A stretch of DNA of 64,000 nt from positions 37,843,027 through 37,907,026 of the forward strand of contig CM049308.1 of assembly GCA_026874595.1 (NCBI GenBank), read 5' to 3'. Source of the stretch: Sipunculus nudus (lineage: Eukaryota; Annelida; Sipuncula; Golfingiida; Sipunculidae). The notes beneath the pieces are model-generated. The model was not told the origin of the DNA. It ran no database searches and saw only the letters and a list, made by a program, of their open reading frames with translations. Shown here one piece after another: positions 12,446-25,080 of the stretch (positions are counted from its first letter, which is position 1; each line of letters opens with the position of its first letter). Position numbers and translations under genes: made by a program.

Positions 12446-13075
12446 TAGGGCTGTGCAATATTATCGACATATCGGTATATCGCGTGTCGCATATGGTTTT
12501 GATATATCGGTATTTTGTCAAGCGTGACTAAACGGATTACGTTTAGTGAAAGGCTAAAAATTAGAGCAATTTTTCGAGCCGAGGAAGGCCTTTAAGGAAA
12601 TGTTTAAGTAGGCTTGATTTAAGACATGATTAAAGGTCCGTCACAGGTAATTTGAAAGTGTACTCGATAACTTATTGGTACCAAAAAAGAAAGAAGTGAC
12701 AAAGAAAAAGAACGAAGTGCTGAACTCTGTCAAAATAATATTATTTTATATCTATATTCGGTCTTTACATCCTGTGAAATTCGCATTGTGTAAACGACCA
12801 CCTCGCAAATGCGACCACTTTATTGTGTATCTTACTGAGTAATTTGCTATATTTTCCCCCCATAAATAAACTTATCTGCGTATACTTTAATTTTGGCATT
12901 ATATTAACGACTAAAATCATCATATTAATGTCTTTTTCATTGTGTTGTATAATTCCGAAAAAACACATATTAAATGGTAATTGATACAATAAGATTATGG
13001 CGATATGTATAGCAATACGCTCCCACATATCGCAATATATTGCAATACGAAAATTGTGGGCGACACCCAGCCCTA
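12446..13075. mobile_element. Non-autonomous hAT-like element, copy 2
   Basis: Same insertion as 2035-2665, with the same flanking TTTGGCAG duplication (12438-12445 and 13076-13083). The transposon was therefore already in place when the 6.6 kb unit was duplicated. It is not an independent insertion. Confidence 0.9.
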
Positions 13076-15042
13076 TTTGGCAGTAGGCTATTTACGGTTG
13101 TACAATAATTTGGCATCACAAATATTAATATTTACACTAACAAAGAAATATATAGAATCAACTGATATCAATAATATTAGCAAAGAAATTTTATTAGACA
13201 TAAGATCTAATTTATTTTAAAATTTCACTTCTTTAAAGAATATACTCAATTTATTGATGTATTGTGCCTTCTATAATTGCATGATTTGTCAGCTTTAAAA
13301 CACTACATTCCTTTGCAGGTAAACCTAACTTATTGTCCAAAAATTGTATGCTGCGTCAGGGGTAAAAATTTATTTGAAAAATTAATGCCTGCAGGGTATG
13401 AGGTTTTCGGGTTTCATAGACTCGCAAGGACAATTTATTTTTTTGAAAAAGATGTCCATATTTAGAGTAAAAGAAATTTATATATAACCTTTATTTTACC
13501 AAGTTTGAGGCAAATGTCTAAGTATTTTTTTAAACAATAACAGTGATTTTTTTATGAAAACACTGCTGCTTTCAGTTCCGTGTCTGTTTCATTAGTTTTT
13601 CATTACTTTCTGAGACAGACAAACCAGGCAGGCACAAGCCAAAGCCAAATATATTACATCAAGATTGGAATTTTAATGGTCTTCCAGGCCTGTTTTTTAC
13701 CAAGTATTAGCCCCAAACCCCCCTCCTCCCTCCCCCAAAGGACAGGCCTATGACATATGGGCCAATATAAAATATCATGTTGAATAATTAATGCATTTTC
13801 GATATGATTTAATGTAAGGTGTTAAAATCAATTCTCAGGTACATAATATCTTGATTGCTACTCATTATATTTTTTAATGCTGTTTTGTTCCTCTGTTGTT
13901 AATGTGATTTCTAAATATAAGCATTTCCCACATGTCAATAAATACTCGGTATACATTGATTCTGTTACATTTTGGGTCAGTGACGAATTCAGGACGGTGC
14001 CCCTTTTTTCGAAATTTCTAGAACCGCCACATATATGTACATCAAAGATATAGGAAAGACCAAAACATTAAGTATAATGTATATTAATAGTTAAATACAA
14101 ATGCAAATTTGTTTTAAGTCCACAATATACATATTCTGTTAATTTTTTATGATACTTTGACTAGACCCAGAGGGACCATGGGTCACTTGTTCCATTAATG
14201 CGGTAAATAAAACAGTTGGCCAATTTAACGTGATTAGTGACGAAACCTGATTCAGAATAAAGTTTCTGTGAAATAGTTCAAGTTGATACTTTTTCCAAGT
14301 TATAAATGTAAGTCCTCTCTAGTATATATTTTCTTTTTGGTTCAACATGATATGAAGAATGCTTGCCAATAACAACAAAGGAGGTCAAATTATAAGACAG
14401 TGTAAGAAAGAGTGATGCCAGGGTTTGTTTATTGTGTGCTCCATTTACCTATAGGTCCAAATAGAACCGGATTTATAAAAGCTTGACGTAGGTTCATTTT
14501 TTTCTATTTCAGAGGTCCATTAACCATGTGAAAAGTGACAGAAACTAAACAATTTTTTTCTACAGTGCATTTAAAAAATGTCCTCTCCAGTAAAAATCTC
14601 GACAAAGTCGGGAGTATAAATCAAGTGATTGTAATTAAGCTATGACCTGTACAGATTCAAGATTTCTTTAACTCAGTAAAGCTGAACACATTTTTGTGCT
14701 ATTTTGTTACTACGGGGTAAGAAAAAAAGCAAGAGCATATCTCTGTCTTTCATTATATAAAATAAATATTAAATCTTATAAAAAATATACACCTTATAAC
14801 ATACATGAATGGATACAGATATATCGTAACAGTCCTGGCGGAATACTACAGAAACAGGCCGTATATAGGTTCACTGGTCCACAACGGGTTTTAAGTACAG
14901 CTGTAAAGAAAAAAGAAAGACAAAATAGGAGATTGAATTATAGAATTAATGACAGCTTTTATTAGTTCACAAAACTATAAACAAAAATAACTTTTATTTA
15001 GCTTAGTTGCGTACCTTTTTTTTTAAAATATACCGTGTTAGA

Positions 15043-15337
15043 CCGATAAAATAAGAAGTATGGTTCCAAGGCACCGTCCGCGTCAATTTAACACACCCCC
15101 TCCCCATCCCTTCAAAATTTTCTTTATATTTTTATTTTCACCATTCAAGAAGATCAAATAATGCAATTTTGTTGTAGTGCTTGTACCTGTTCAGCAAAGA
15201 AATTCTGTTATTTTCACGCTTTTCCCTGATCATATGACATGTTAATCGAAACATATAAAAAAGTTTAAAAAAATAAAGTATCGCCTGCCCGCATTGATTT
15301 CGAAAAAAAAGTTCCTGAGAACGATATTTTTTTGGCC
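15043..15337. mobile_element. MITE family copy 2
   Basis: The duplicate of 4632-4925 within the second array unit. Same ends and interior, with a few substitutions and A-run length changes. Confidence 0.8.
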
Positions 15338-16033
15338 TGTGACCTAATATTTAACTCAAAAGTAACGCCTTATTACTCAACCTATCTCAAAGCGATCACC
15401 GGTGGCCATCCTGAAAAATGGCGGATATCCTGAATTTTTTTGTTATATTTTATCAAACTTTCTATATATATGCCATAAGGAATGTACATACCAAATTTTG
15501 TGCTTGTATAGTCGACTGACGTTATTCTGCCTTTATATGCCGGACTATAAGGGGACAGGGATATCGGGAACTAGGAGACATTATATAAATCTATCTGCAG
15601 CCTGAGAATCAAATGTGTAACTTGCATAAATATCTTTTTACTTCTACTCCGTATTGAAAAGATAATAATACATTAAATGGTTTACCAATTACAATTATAC
15701 ATATAACAATGAGAAGAATTGTAGAATTGTATTGAACAAGAATGGTGGATCTACCTGCAATCTTGTATTCATACGATTCATTCACGCATTTATCTCATGA
15801 AGTGGTTAAATGTATCTACCTGTAATTTATCATGCAATGGATGTTAGATTTCTTTCTTGTGTATACAAGACGGGTGGCGTCGCTACAACCGTTTTTTGCT
15901 TGATGCGAATATGTGCATCTGCTTTCGGTGAAATTCATATATATATATATATTCTAACCACATTCACCTGATGATCTGGTCGCATCCCATGAAACAGACT
16001 GTTGTGAATTAACAGTGTTGTTTTTCTTCAGAG

Positions 16034-16093
<60 letters not shown>
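16034..16093. repeat. (TA)n microsatellite beside a unit-specific insert
   Basis: About 30 TA units. Together with the shorter tract at 15938-15951 it brackets an 82-base segment absent from the paralogous unit, where only one tract (5523-5568) exists. Confidence 0.9.
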
Positions 16094-16095
<2 letters not shown>

Positions 16096-19000
16096 GCTTG
16101 GAATTTTACATATCCACCCATCTTGTGTAGCTTTCTAGACTTGCGGCGCTACAGTCACATATTCGTTCAATACATCTGTACATTTTTCTCAGGAGTGGCT
16201 TGAAGTATACCGTTGCAAAGTTTTTTACACAAAACTGGTGGCGCCATCTACAATTAATTTCATCTGGCAACCATTTGTAGATTTGTTTTGCTAAACATCA
16301 CACGTGTAGTTCAATAAAATGGTCTGATATCCTGTATATCCGTCCTACTTGGATAGCAATAATGTATTCATAAAATGAATTTATATTAATCAATTGAACA
16401 GTCCTTGCCACTTGTCACCACAACAAGACTATTCCTTGGATAGAGTACACCATGAGATTAAGATAAAAGGAATCCGCTGACGAAATTCAGTATATCACAA
16501 CCGCAATCATGCTGCTGCTTGAATGGTTCATTACAAAAATTGGGTTTCGTGGGATACAGGAATCGCTGAATACACAGAATAAGCACTACATGAAATAATA
16601 TTGTTTTTAGTCGTAACTTTACAGGGTTAGGAGCAAGCTATATATAAAATTATATGTATAAAATTTGTACCACCATAGATTCAACTGTCAGCGTGATTAC
16701 GAGACGATTCCAAACAAATGCATTTGGTCATACTTGACTTGGCAAATAACGTACCACGACACCAGTTAACCTGGATGATTCCAAGTTCCATTATCATAAA
16801 ATCGGTTGCCTTGGCTTCAGCAGCTTCTCATCCCACGTCGTCAAGAATATGCATGGTATCAGAAACATCGTCTTATTCGATGGCTAAGTTAGTATGGGAC
16901 ACCCAACCTGTATCACCCAGTTATCTATGGCCAAGAGATAAAGAAGGCGATATCAGGTGAAACCAGGCCACGCTTTTGTTCTCTCATGAACCGCTTAATC
17001 GGTCAGATTCTGTTAAAACATCATGATACATTGCATATTTGGGAAATATTTCATACTTGGAAAAAGCCCCAATTACTTGGTATTAATCATGCTTACCAAG
17101 GTTCTAAAAATGATATACGTCGTTAATATATATATTTTTTTTTTCAAGGAAAGATCATGGTGCATATTTAATAAATATTTTGGCATAACCGTATAATAAG
17201 AGTTTAAAAATTCAGGGTTTATGTGAAGGGGCTTGGGAATAAATCATAGTAAAGACATTAGAAAAAAATGTCCGATTTTCTCTTCAGAGTTCCCAATGTG
17301 GTGGCTCTCACAGTGCAGGAACCGCGCTTCCCGGGCTTCTGTCTGCAACAGCTAAAATATACTTCAAGTATTATGGGAAGAAATAAACAGAAGCTAATCC
17401 ATGCTAATCTTTTATCGCCTTGAGCTGGTTCAGGAAAGGAGTACATTGTTGTGATTGCAGTGTCTCTGGTCTTTAGCTAGATTACACTGTTCGTCAATCA
17501 AAATCTGAGCTAGGTAGCGCTGTGTGCATCGCCTCATTTGATTAAATCAGCAGCACTTTTGAACTTTAATCAAAGGAGACGTACGAAAATATTGCAGGTT
17601 TATACATTGATAATCGACATCAATGATAGTTCATAACCCTAAAACATGTATATCGTTTTGTGATTAGAAATCAATTCTGAATAGACCGTTGCTTACCCCA
17701 TTTTCTCAATAAACCTTTGGCACCCACATTTTTGTGTTGTTGTCAAATGAAACTTCAAATGTTTTGATAATTTTCGTTCAAGAATGTTTTTTTAAGTTCT
17801 ATACATATTTTCACGTTTGTTTCTTCTTCCATTAAGGTAATTACCAAACATGAGATCACTTGTTGTATTTTGGTTAGGAGGAAATCCCTAAAAATCCTAA
17901 ATAAAAAGGTCATCACTGAATTTGCGGATCAGTTCTGTGATATTAAATGTTCATGTACAGAGGAAAAGGGTTGTATAACGGCTATTCAAGGAGATTAATA
18001 ACACATACACATGCATCACATAAGATCTTCAATAAATTTTTATATGAGAGGACTGCTTGATATTAAGCAGTGGATATATATATATATTTATACCAATATA
18101 GAGGGCCTAAATTTTGTCGCACTTTGTTGCGCTCATCAGGTAAGACTGTTTGATGATTGATATGGTACACATTTTGAATAGCTTCTTTTTTTTAAGTAAT
18201 CCTTGATTAGTTAATAATTACATATTATCAGGTAAGTTTGTTGTTGATTATTGGAGAACGACAAACATTTACCTACTTTATATTCGAGTGTTTTTGGTGA
18301 TAATCAGTATGTATAGTTCATTATCTTTAAATATATTTTACACGTACAGAGGCTGTAACAAGCTTAGCATTCCCTCTGTGACCACTTTACTCAATGCATT
18401 TTTCTCCCTTGACACTTGCAATTGATTTTATTAGCGTCCACGGCTTGAAATATTTCTTGCGTATAAAGGAGACAGGGTGATTGGGAATTAGGAGGCTAAA
18501 AAACTATATCTGTATTTATAATGGAGTGTTGTTTGTATAACTTTGGTGATAATTAGTGTGTATAGCCTTCGTCTAAAATAGATTTGAAATGTACAGAGGC
18601 TCTAAAAAGGATAACACTCTTCCCTGTCAATGCGTAATTCTCCCTTGACATGTGGCGTAGTTAGCGCCCGCAGCTTAAAATAGTGCATATAATAATCCAG
18701 CAGATAAAAGAAAATATGGCCGGAACATCTCACTTGTTGTGTTTTGTTTCACAGTTTGCATACTGTGAAAACGTTGCATATGTTGGAAACAACGTTAGCC
18801 AGTCAACAAAATGGCCGCCATTTTTTTTTAAGATGGCCGATATTCAACCCCTTCTCATACCAATTTTAATGTAACATCTGTAGTCAGATTTCAACTATCT
18901 TTAGTAGGTTATCAGGTATGGAGATTCCAATTTTGCCGTTCAAAGATTCACGATGCATATTATAGTCATTATGGTATATTTCAGACTTAGTAACTGATTA

Positions 19001-19353
19001 GATACAGGTTCTCAATCAGCCTCATTTTTCCTTCTTTTGTGCCTTGCGAGTACTATGTTTTTTTTATTTTCTAAACAGAGTACAATATGTCCCCAGTGTT
19101 AATTATTCAGATATATTTTATGATAACGCGTATGTTTCAATGTTTCTCTCTTTTTAAAGAATGTAGAAAGCAGACATAACAATATAGTAGGTCCATTTTT
19201 TTATTTCATTTAAGAGGTCCATTAACCATGTAACAAGGGACAGAAAATTAACCATTTATATTCCACAGTGAATTTAAAAAAAATCCTCTCCAGTACAAAT
19301 GTCGGCACGGTCTAGGGTATAAATCAAGTGATTTTAATTAAGCTACGACCTGT

Positions 19354-19889
19354 TGTTACGGGGTACATAAAAGGGGACCGAACCGTCTCGCTAATGAAGC
19401 TTGCTTTACTGGCGAAGCGGTTAGAAGGCCGGACATGTGCGCCATCAACATGGGTTCGAATCCCGGACGAGCCCCCATTTTGTTACGAAATCAAATTGCT
19501 CAGGGGAAAACATTGGGCTTATCCCGGTTTTGAACCCATGTCGGTGGCGCACATGTCCGGCGTTCCAACCGCTTCGCCAGTAAAGCAAGCTTCACTGGCG
19601 AGATCGTTCGGTCCGCTTTTTATGTCACCCCGTAACACACCTCCTCTTAAGAGCGTTCTGCTATCAGATCAAGACTAATTATCCCAGGAGTCACACTTTG
19701 GTGAGCTTATTCCCTGGGCCACAAAGTTTTACTTTTATCCCGGACGAGCCCCCATTTTGTTAAGAAATCAAATTGCTCAGCGGAAAACATTGGGCCGAAC
19801 CCGGTTTCGAACCCATGTCGGTGGCGCACATGTCCGGCGTGCTTCACTAGCGAAACAGTTCGGTCCGCTTTTTTTGTCACCCCGTAACA
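19354..19889. mobile_element. Inverted-repeat element with tRNA-like head and clear empty site
   Basis: Paralogous units read CGACCTGTACAGATTC (about 4230 and 14645). Here CGACCTGT and CTGTACGGATTC are separated by 536 bp, so the target duplication is CTGT (19350-19353, 19890-19893). Ends are TGTTACGGGGTACA and TGTCACCCCGTAACA. The left arm (to 19486) is immediately followed by its inverted copy (to 19636), then a 95-bp spacer, then another inverted arm (19732-19889). Each arm carries an A-box-like TGGCGAAGCGG (19410-19420) and a B-box GGGTTCGAATCCC (19452-19464). This is a non-autonomous DNA transposon that seems to have captured a tRNA-like sequence. The 4-bp duplication does not settle the superfamily. 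Confidence 0.8.
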
Positions 19890-20273
19890 CTGTACGGATT
19901 CCAGATTTCTTTAACTCAGTAAAGCAGAATAATTTTTTGTACTATTTCTGTTTCTATCGGGGTCAGAAAAAAGAACAAGAGCATATTTCTGTCTATCATT
20001 ATGTTAATTTATAAAAAAAAATACCATTTTCAACAAACATGAATGAACACAGATGTATCGTAACAGTCATGGTTGAATACTACAGATACAGGCCGTATAT
20101 AAGACAACTGTTCCAACATGGGTAATAAGTACTGCTGTGAAGAAAGAAAAAATGAGGAAAGTTGAATTATAAAATTAATGACAACTGTTATTAGTTCACA
20201 ATTTTGATAACCAAAAATTCTTTTATTTAGCTTAGTTGCATATTATTTTAGAAATATAATGTACCCTGTTAGA

Positions 20274-20547
20274 CCACAAAAAAAAGATAAAAGGTATGGT
20301 TTTCAGGCACCACCCTATCCGCATCAATTTTTTTTATTTTCATCTTTAAAGAAGATAAAATTACACAATTTTGATCCTTTGTAATGTAGTGCTTTTACCT
20401 GTTTAGCAAAGAAATTCTGTTATTTACATGCTTTTCCATGATCATATAAAATTTTTATCGAAACATACAAAAAAAGTAAAAAATAAAATATTGCCCGCCC
20501 ATACTGACTTCTGAAAAAAGTGCCTGGGAACTATAATTTTTTTGGCC
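20274..20547. mobile_element. MITE family copy 3
   Basis: A diverged copy at the same relative place in the third array unit, so the insertion predates all these unit duplications. Left end AAAAGGTATGGTTTTCAGGCAC, right end GTGCCTGGGAACTATAATTTTTTTGGCC. Confidence 0.75.
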
Positions 20548-21483
20548 TGATACCTTCATTTTCAACTTTAAAGTAAAGCCTAAGTACTCGACCTTTAGTG
20601 TAAAAGTGCCCTTGCGTGCAAAGGTAGAATCTGAAAACATTTTAATTTATCTTGTGGTATCAGGGATACTGTTGTAATATGTTGCGTTTCGATTTACATG
20701 TAAAAAAATAGATTTTAAGTAGAAATATGTGACATTGCTAGATTACATTCAGTTGTGTTATTTTTATGTGAATATAATGAGCAGACCAGATGATTTGTTG
20801 TTGTAATAGTCACATTATAAGATCCAATACATACTGCCTGTACTTCTATGATAAGATATCCTTAAAGTCCGTTTAAATTAAAAACAGGCCAGTATTTTGA
20901 TTTTTTTCCCAATTAATTTCTGTTGAATGTTGCCGTTATTAAAATATGATATTTATATTATATTTAAACCACGAATGAACACATAAGGAAACAACAAAGC
21001 AACATGTAGATTAGAAATGAATTAAAAAAGTCCACATATGTACCATAACTTTAACAAAACTGGTAAAAGCAGAGATTTTATAGGGGTGTAATTGGATTCA
21101 GAATGTCCTATAAACCTGAGAATCGATCTAAAAATAATTAAAATAGGAAAATTGAGACTTGCTTTTGTGACTAAAATTCTGATCTCAAAGCGATCACGGC
21201 GGTCATCTTGAAAAATTGATTTTTTTTGTTATATTTTATCAAACTCTATATATATGCCATGGGGAATACACATACCAAATTTGGTGCTTGTATCGCCAAC
21301 TAAAGTATTCTGTCTTCATCTGCCGGGCTATAAAGGGGACAGGGATATTAGGAACTAGGAGGCTTTATATAACTCTATCTGCAGCCTGAGAATCAAATGT
21401 ATAACTTGCATAAATATCTTTTCACTATTACTCCTATTGAAAAAAATTATACATGAAATGGTTTACCAATTATAAAACTATTA

Positions 21484-22631
21484 CTTGGTAAAAACATTAC
21501 CGGACCAATCATGCTTACCAAGGTTCTAAAACGATAGACGTCGTTCATATATTTCTTTTCTATATATATGTTTTCAAGGAAAGATCATGGTGCGTATTTG
21601 ATTTATATTTTGGCATAACCGTACGATAAGAGTGTAAACTTCTGGGTTTATGTGAAGGGGTTTTGGAATAAATCATTGCTAAGACAGAAGAAATGTCCCG
21701 GGTTTTTCTTCAGTATTTCCCAATGTGGGGGGCCTCTCGTGGTGCTATAACATTGGGAAAAGCAGTATGTATTGATCATAGTTAAGACATCAAAGAAAAT
21801 GTCCGGGTTTCTCTTCAGTGTTCGCAATGTGGAGGCTCTCACTTGCTGGAACCGCACTTCACAGGCTTCTGTCTAAAACTGCTTAAATATTCTTAATATC
21901 TTATGGAAAGAGATAAAGAAAACGCGAATTCATGCTAATCTTTCATCGGCTTGAGCTTGTTCAGGGAATGACATTGTTGTGATTGCGGCGTCTCTAATCT
22001 TTACCTAGATTGTTCTGTACGGCAAATAAAAATCGGAGCTAGATGGCGCTGTGTGCATCGCCTCATTTTATTAAATCAGAAGAACTTTCGAACTCAGGAT
22101 GGATATGTAAGTCATTTGCTTTATAATAAGTTTCATTCAATTAAAGGAGACGTAAAGGAATATTGCAGGTTTATACATTGATAATCGACATCAATGATAG
22201 TTCATAACCCTAAAACATATATGTCATTTTGTGATTAGAAATGAATTCTGAACAGATCGCTGCTTACGCCATTTTCTCGATAAACCTTTGGCGCCCACAT
22301 TTTTGTGTTGTTGTCAGATGAAACTTCATATGTTTGGATAATTTTCGTTCAAGAATGTTTTTATAGCTCTATGTGTATTTTCACGTTTGTTTCTTCTTCT
22401 ATTAAGGTAATAACCTAGCTAACATGAGATCACTTGTTGAATTTTGGTTAAGAGGGAATCCCTGAAAATTGCTCAAAAAAGGCATCACTGCACTGCGGAT
22501 CAGTTCTGTGATATTAAATGTTCTTGTACAGAGGAAAAGAGTTGTATCAAGCTATTCAAGCTATTCAAGGTGATTAATAACACACCCACATGCATCGCAT
22601 AAGATCTTCAATAAACTTTTGTATTAAACAG

Positions 22632-22705
<74 letters not shown>

Positions 22706-23225
22706 CACCAATATAGAGGACCTAACTTTTGTCAGACATTTTACTATTACGTAGTTTTTTGCAATAACATGTTGTTGCGGTCATCAGGTAAGACCGTGTG
22801 ATGATTGATATGGTACACATTTGAATTGCTTGTTTTTTTTTGGTAATCCTTGTTTATTTAAGTATTACATATTATCAGGTAAGTTTGTTGTTTATTATTG
22901 GAGAACGACAAACACTTATCTACTTTATATTCGAGTGTTTTTGGTGATAATCAGTATGTATTGTTCATCGTCTAAAAATATATTTTACACGTTGAGAGGC
23001 TGTAAGAAGCTTGGCATTCCCTCTGTGCCTACTATACTCAATGCGTTATTCTCCCCTGACACATGCTGTAAATAGCGCCCAGGGCTGAAAATAGTTATTG
23101 CGTACAAATGGGACATACAGGTCAAGAACTAGGCGATACAACTATATATTTAATCTGAGAATCAGTTGTGTACCTTGCATAAATATCTTTATACTTTTAT
23201 TCCTAATGAAAAATTGTTTATAATA
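21484..23225 (+). repeat. Internally deleted array unit
   Basis: It starts at the GGACCAATCATGCTTACCAAG block, directly after the TTTACCAATTA block of the previous unit, and follows the same order to about 23090. It then jumps to the TCAGTTGTGTACCTTGCATAAATATC block normally found 3 kb further on. It carries a long (TA)n tract at 22634-22700. The array ends here, and 23226 onward is unrelated AT-rich DNA. Confidence 0.75.
22634..22700. repeat. (TA)n microsatellite
   Basis: About 33 AT dinucleotides in the deleted array unit. The equivalent spot in the neighbouring unit (18074-18086) is very short. Confidence 0.95.
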
Positions 23226-23510
23226 TGTGTGTGGGTTTGCAAATTATTACAATATTGCATATTTTATATTTGTCGTTACATCAGAAATCAGGATCTTCTC
23301 GTGTAATACATTCTAACTCGAAGATCAAAAAGAAATTTGTGTATTATTTATTTTAATATGCTGTAAAACTAAACTATATTGGAAAATGGAAATATTCCAT
23401 ATTCATTTCGAAAGAAAGCACTCAACACTGCCATACATAAACCCTTTTCCCTTCCACCCCACACCCGTACAGATGTATTCTAACCACAAATACACAATTA
23501 TAATTTTTAG
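23226..23510. other. AT-rich spacer
   Basis: No ORF, repeat family or motif group that I can support. Confidence 0.4.
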
Positions 23511-25080
23511 CTCAGCTGACTAAGTCACCTGAGCTATAGCGATCACTCTTTGTCCGTCGTCCGTCTGTCTGTCTAGCTGTCCGTCTGTCCGTTTGTCCGT
23601 TAACCAGGCACAAATCGTAACCGCTGGATCTAGAATCTTGTAACTTTACATACTGACAGGTCAATGAAAAATCTCTTGGATACTAGAAATTAGGTCTCTG
23701 TTACATATATCCTTTGAGCTATTGGGCCTAAAATACCCCCCCCCCCCCCGAATAGTCAAAAATTTCATACAAAAAAACTTCAATATTTCATTAACAACAT
23801 CACTGATGGTCATGATTTTTGGCATACATATTGATCATGAGATGTTTAATCAGTGTCTGAAGACTGGTGGCGCCACCCGTATTTTTCGATTTTTTACGAA
23901 TTGTTTTCTCTATTTTTGAGACTTTAAAAATGTGAACATCTGTTAACAGGGCACAAATTGTAAAGACTGGACCTAGAATCTTCATTCTTGACACAGTGAG
24001 AGACCTATGAAAAGTCTCCATGGAAACTTGAAATAAGGTCTCTGTTACCCATATCCTTTGATCTGTGGGGCTCCCAATTACCCCCCCCCCCCAATAATAA
24101 AAAATTTGATACAAAAACTGCAGTATCTCAATAACTTCAACACTGCAGGTCTTGTTTTTTTGCATACATATTGATCATGAGGTGTTCCATCAGTTTCTGC
24201 AGACTGGGTGCGCCAACTCTATTTTTTTGCAATTTTTTACGATTTTTTTCTCTCTATTTTTGAGACCTTTAAAGATGTGGTTGTCTGTCAACAGGGTACA
24301 AATCGTAACAACTGGACCTAGAATCTTCATTCTTGTCATGCAAGGAGGCCCATGAAAAGTGTCTGTAGAAACCTGAAATTAGGTCTCAGTTTCCCATATC
24401 CTTCAAGCTAAAGGACTCCGAAGTATCCCTCAGAATAATGGACAATTTGATACAAAAGCTGAACTATTTGAACAACTAATGCAGAGATCACCATGATTCT
24501 TTGCATGGATATTGATTATTGAGTGTTTCATCAGTTTCTGCAGACTGGTGATGCCACCTATATTTTATTCAATATTTTTATTTTTTTCCTCTATTTTTGA
24601 GACCTTTAAGGATGCTGTCATCTGTTAACGTGGCACCAATTGTTACAACTGGACCTAGAATCTTCATTCTTGTCATGCAAGGAGGCCCATGAAACGTGTC
24701 TGTGGAAACATGAAATTAGGTCTCTGTTACCCATATCCTTTGAGCTATGGCACTCCAAAGTACAACTCAGAATAATGGAAAATTTGACACAAAAGCTGAA
24801 GTATCTGAACAACTAATGCAGAGATCACCATGATTCTTTGCATGGATATTGGCCATTAAGTGTTTTTATTAGTTTCTGCAGACTGGTGGAGCCACCGTTT
24901 TTTTCAAATTTACGCATTTTTCTCTATTTTTGAGATATATAAATACAGACACAACTCGCCTGTTGGTTCATCTGTTTGATGCTTCAGTTGAATGGGTTTA
25001 TACTACCATTAAAATGATAAAATTTCCTTTTGCGAATCTCTTCCCAGTCAGCTTAGCGTCATGACCCATGGGTCACTTAT
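23511..25080 (+). repeat. Composite repeat with four ~340-bp internal units
   Basis: Opens with CTCAGCTGACTAAGTCACCTG and a CCGTCTGTCTGTCCGT-type run, and closes with CAGCTTAGCGTCATGACCCATGGGTCACTTA. Between them a unit of about 340 bp is repeated with divergence; its start CAAATCGTAAC/CAAATTGTAA lies at about 23611, 23951, 24299 and 24634. Each unit has AGAATCTTCATTCTTG, GGTCTCTGTTACCCATATCC, a C-run or its remnant, and TGATCATGAGGTGTTYCATCAG. Homology of internal units but not of the ends suggests unequal exchange inside a mobile repeat. The ORFs seen on either strand are short and not conserved between units. Confidence 0.8.

Larger units (their letters stand above)
10798..17428 (+). repeat. 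Array unit, second near-identical copy
   Basis: This is the partner of 345-6918. Differences include a shrunken (TA)n at 17127 and an extra 82 bases (15952-16033) lying between two (TA)n tracts where the partner has one uninterrupted tract (5523-5568). The left edge starts in the middle of the unit opening, directly after the unique gene region, so the duplication breakpoint is at about 10798. Confidence 0.9.
16689..21470 (+). repeat. Diverged array unit lacking the hAT insertion
   Basis: Same block order as the near-identical pair but clearly older divergence. It lacks the 631-bp hAT element and instead has its own insertion, the inverted-repeat element at 19354-19889. It contains extra sequence at 17470-17700 that is shared with the next unit, so these two units form a subfamily. 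It retains a MITE copy at 20274-20547. Confidence 0.8.
1..23225. repeat. Macrosatellite-like array of 4.8-6.2 kb units
   Basis: The same ordered blocks recur in direct orientation. The unit opening (CAGCGT..CACGAGACGAT at 1, CAGCGTGATTACGAGACGAT at 6168 and 16689), the GCTTACCAAG..GATAGACGTCGT block (about 410, 6540, 10870, 17090, 21510), the GGTGATAATTAGTGTGTATAGCC block (about 1560, 11970, 18545) and the TTGCATAAATATCTTTT block (about 5210, 15620, 21410, 23180) all appear in the same order. Units are about 1-6170, 6168-6918 (truncated), 10798-16690, 16689-21470 and 21484-23225. I see no long coding frame common to the units, so this looks like tandem segmental duplication rather than a gene family. 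It is interrupted at 6.9-10.8 kb by unique DNA carrying a gene. Confidence 0.85.

Noticed and set aside
19410-19464. A functional tRNA gene
   Set aside because: A and B boxes are present, but there is no acceptor stem or sensible anticodon arm, and the sequence recurs as inverted arms of a mobile element.
23800-24165. 121-codon minus-strand ORF
   Set aside because: It runs across two ~340-bp repeat units and their C-run. The frame is not kept in the other units.
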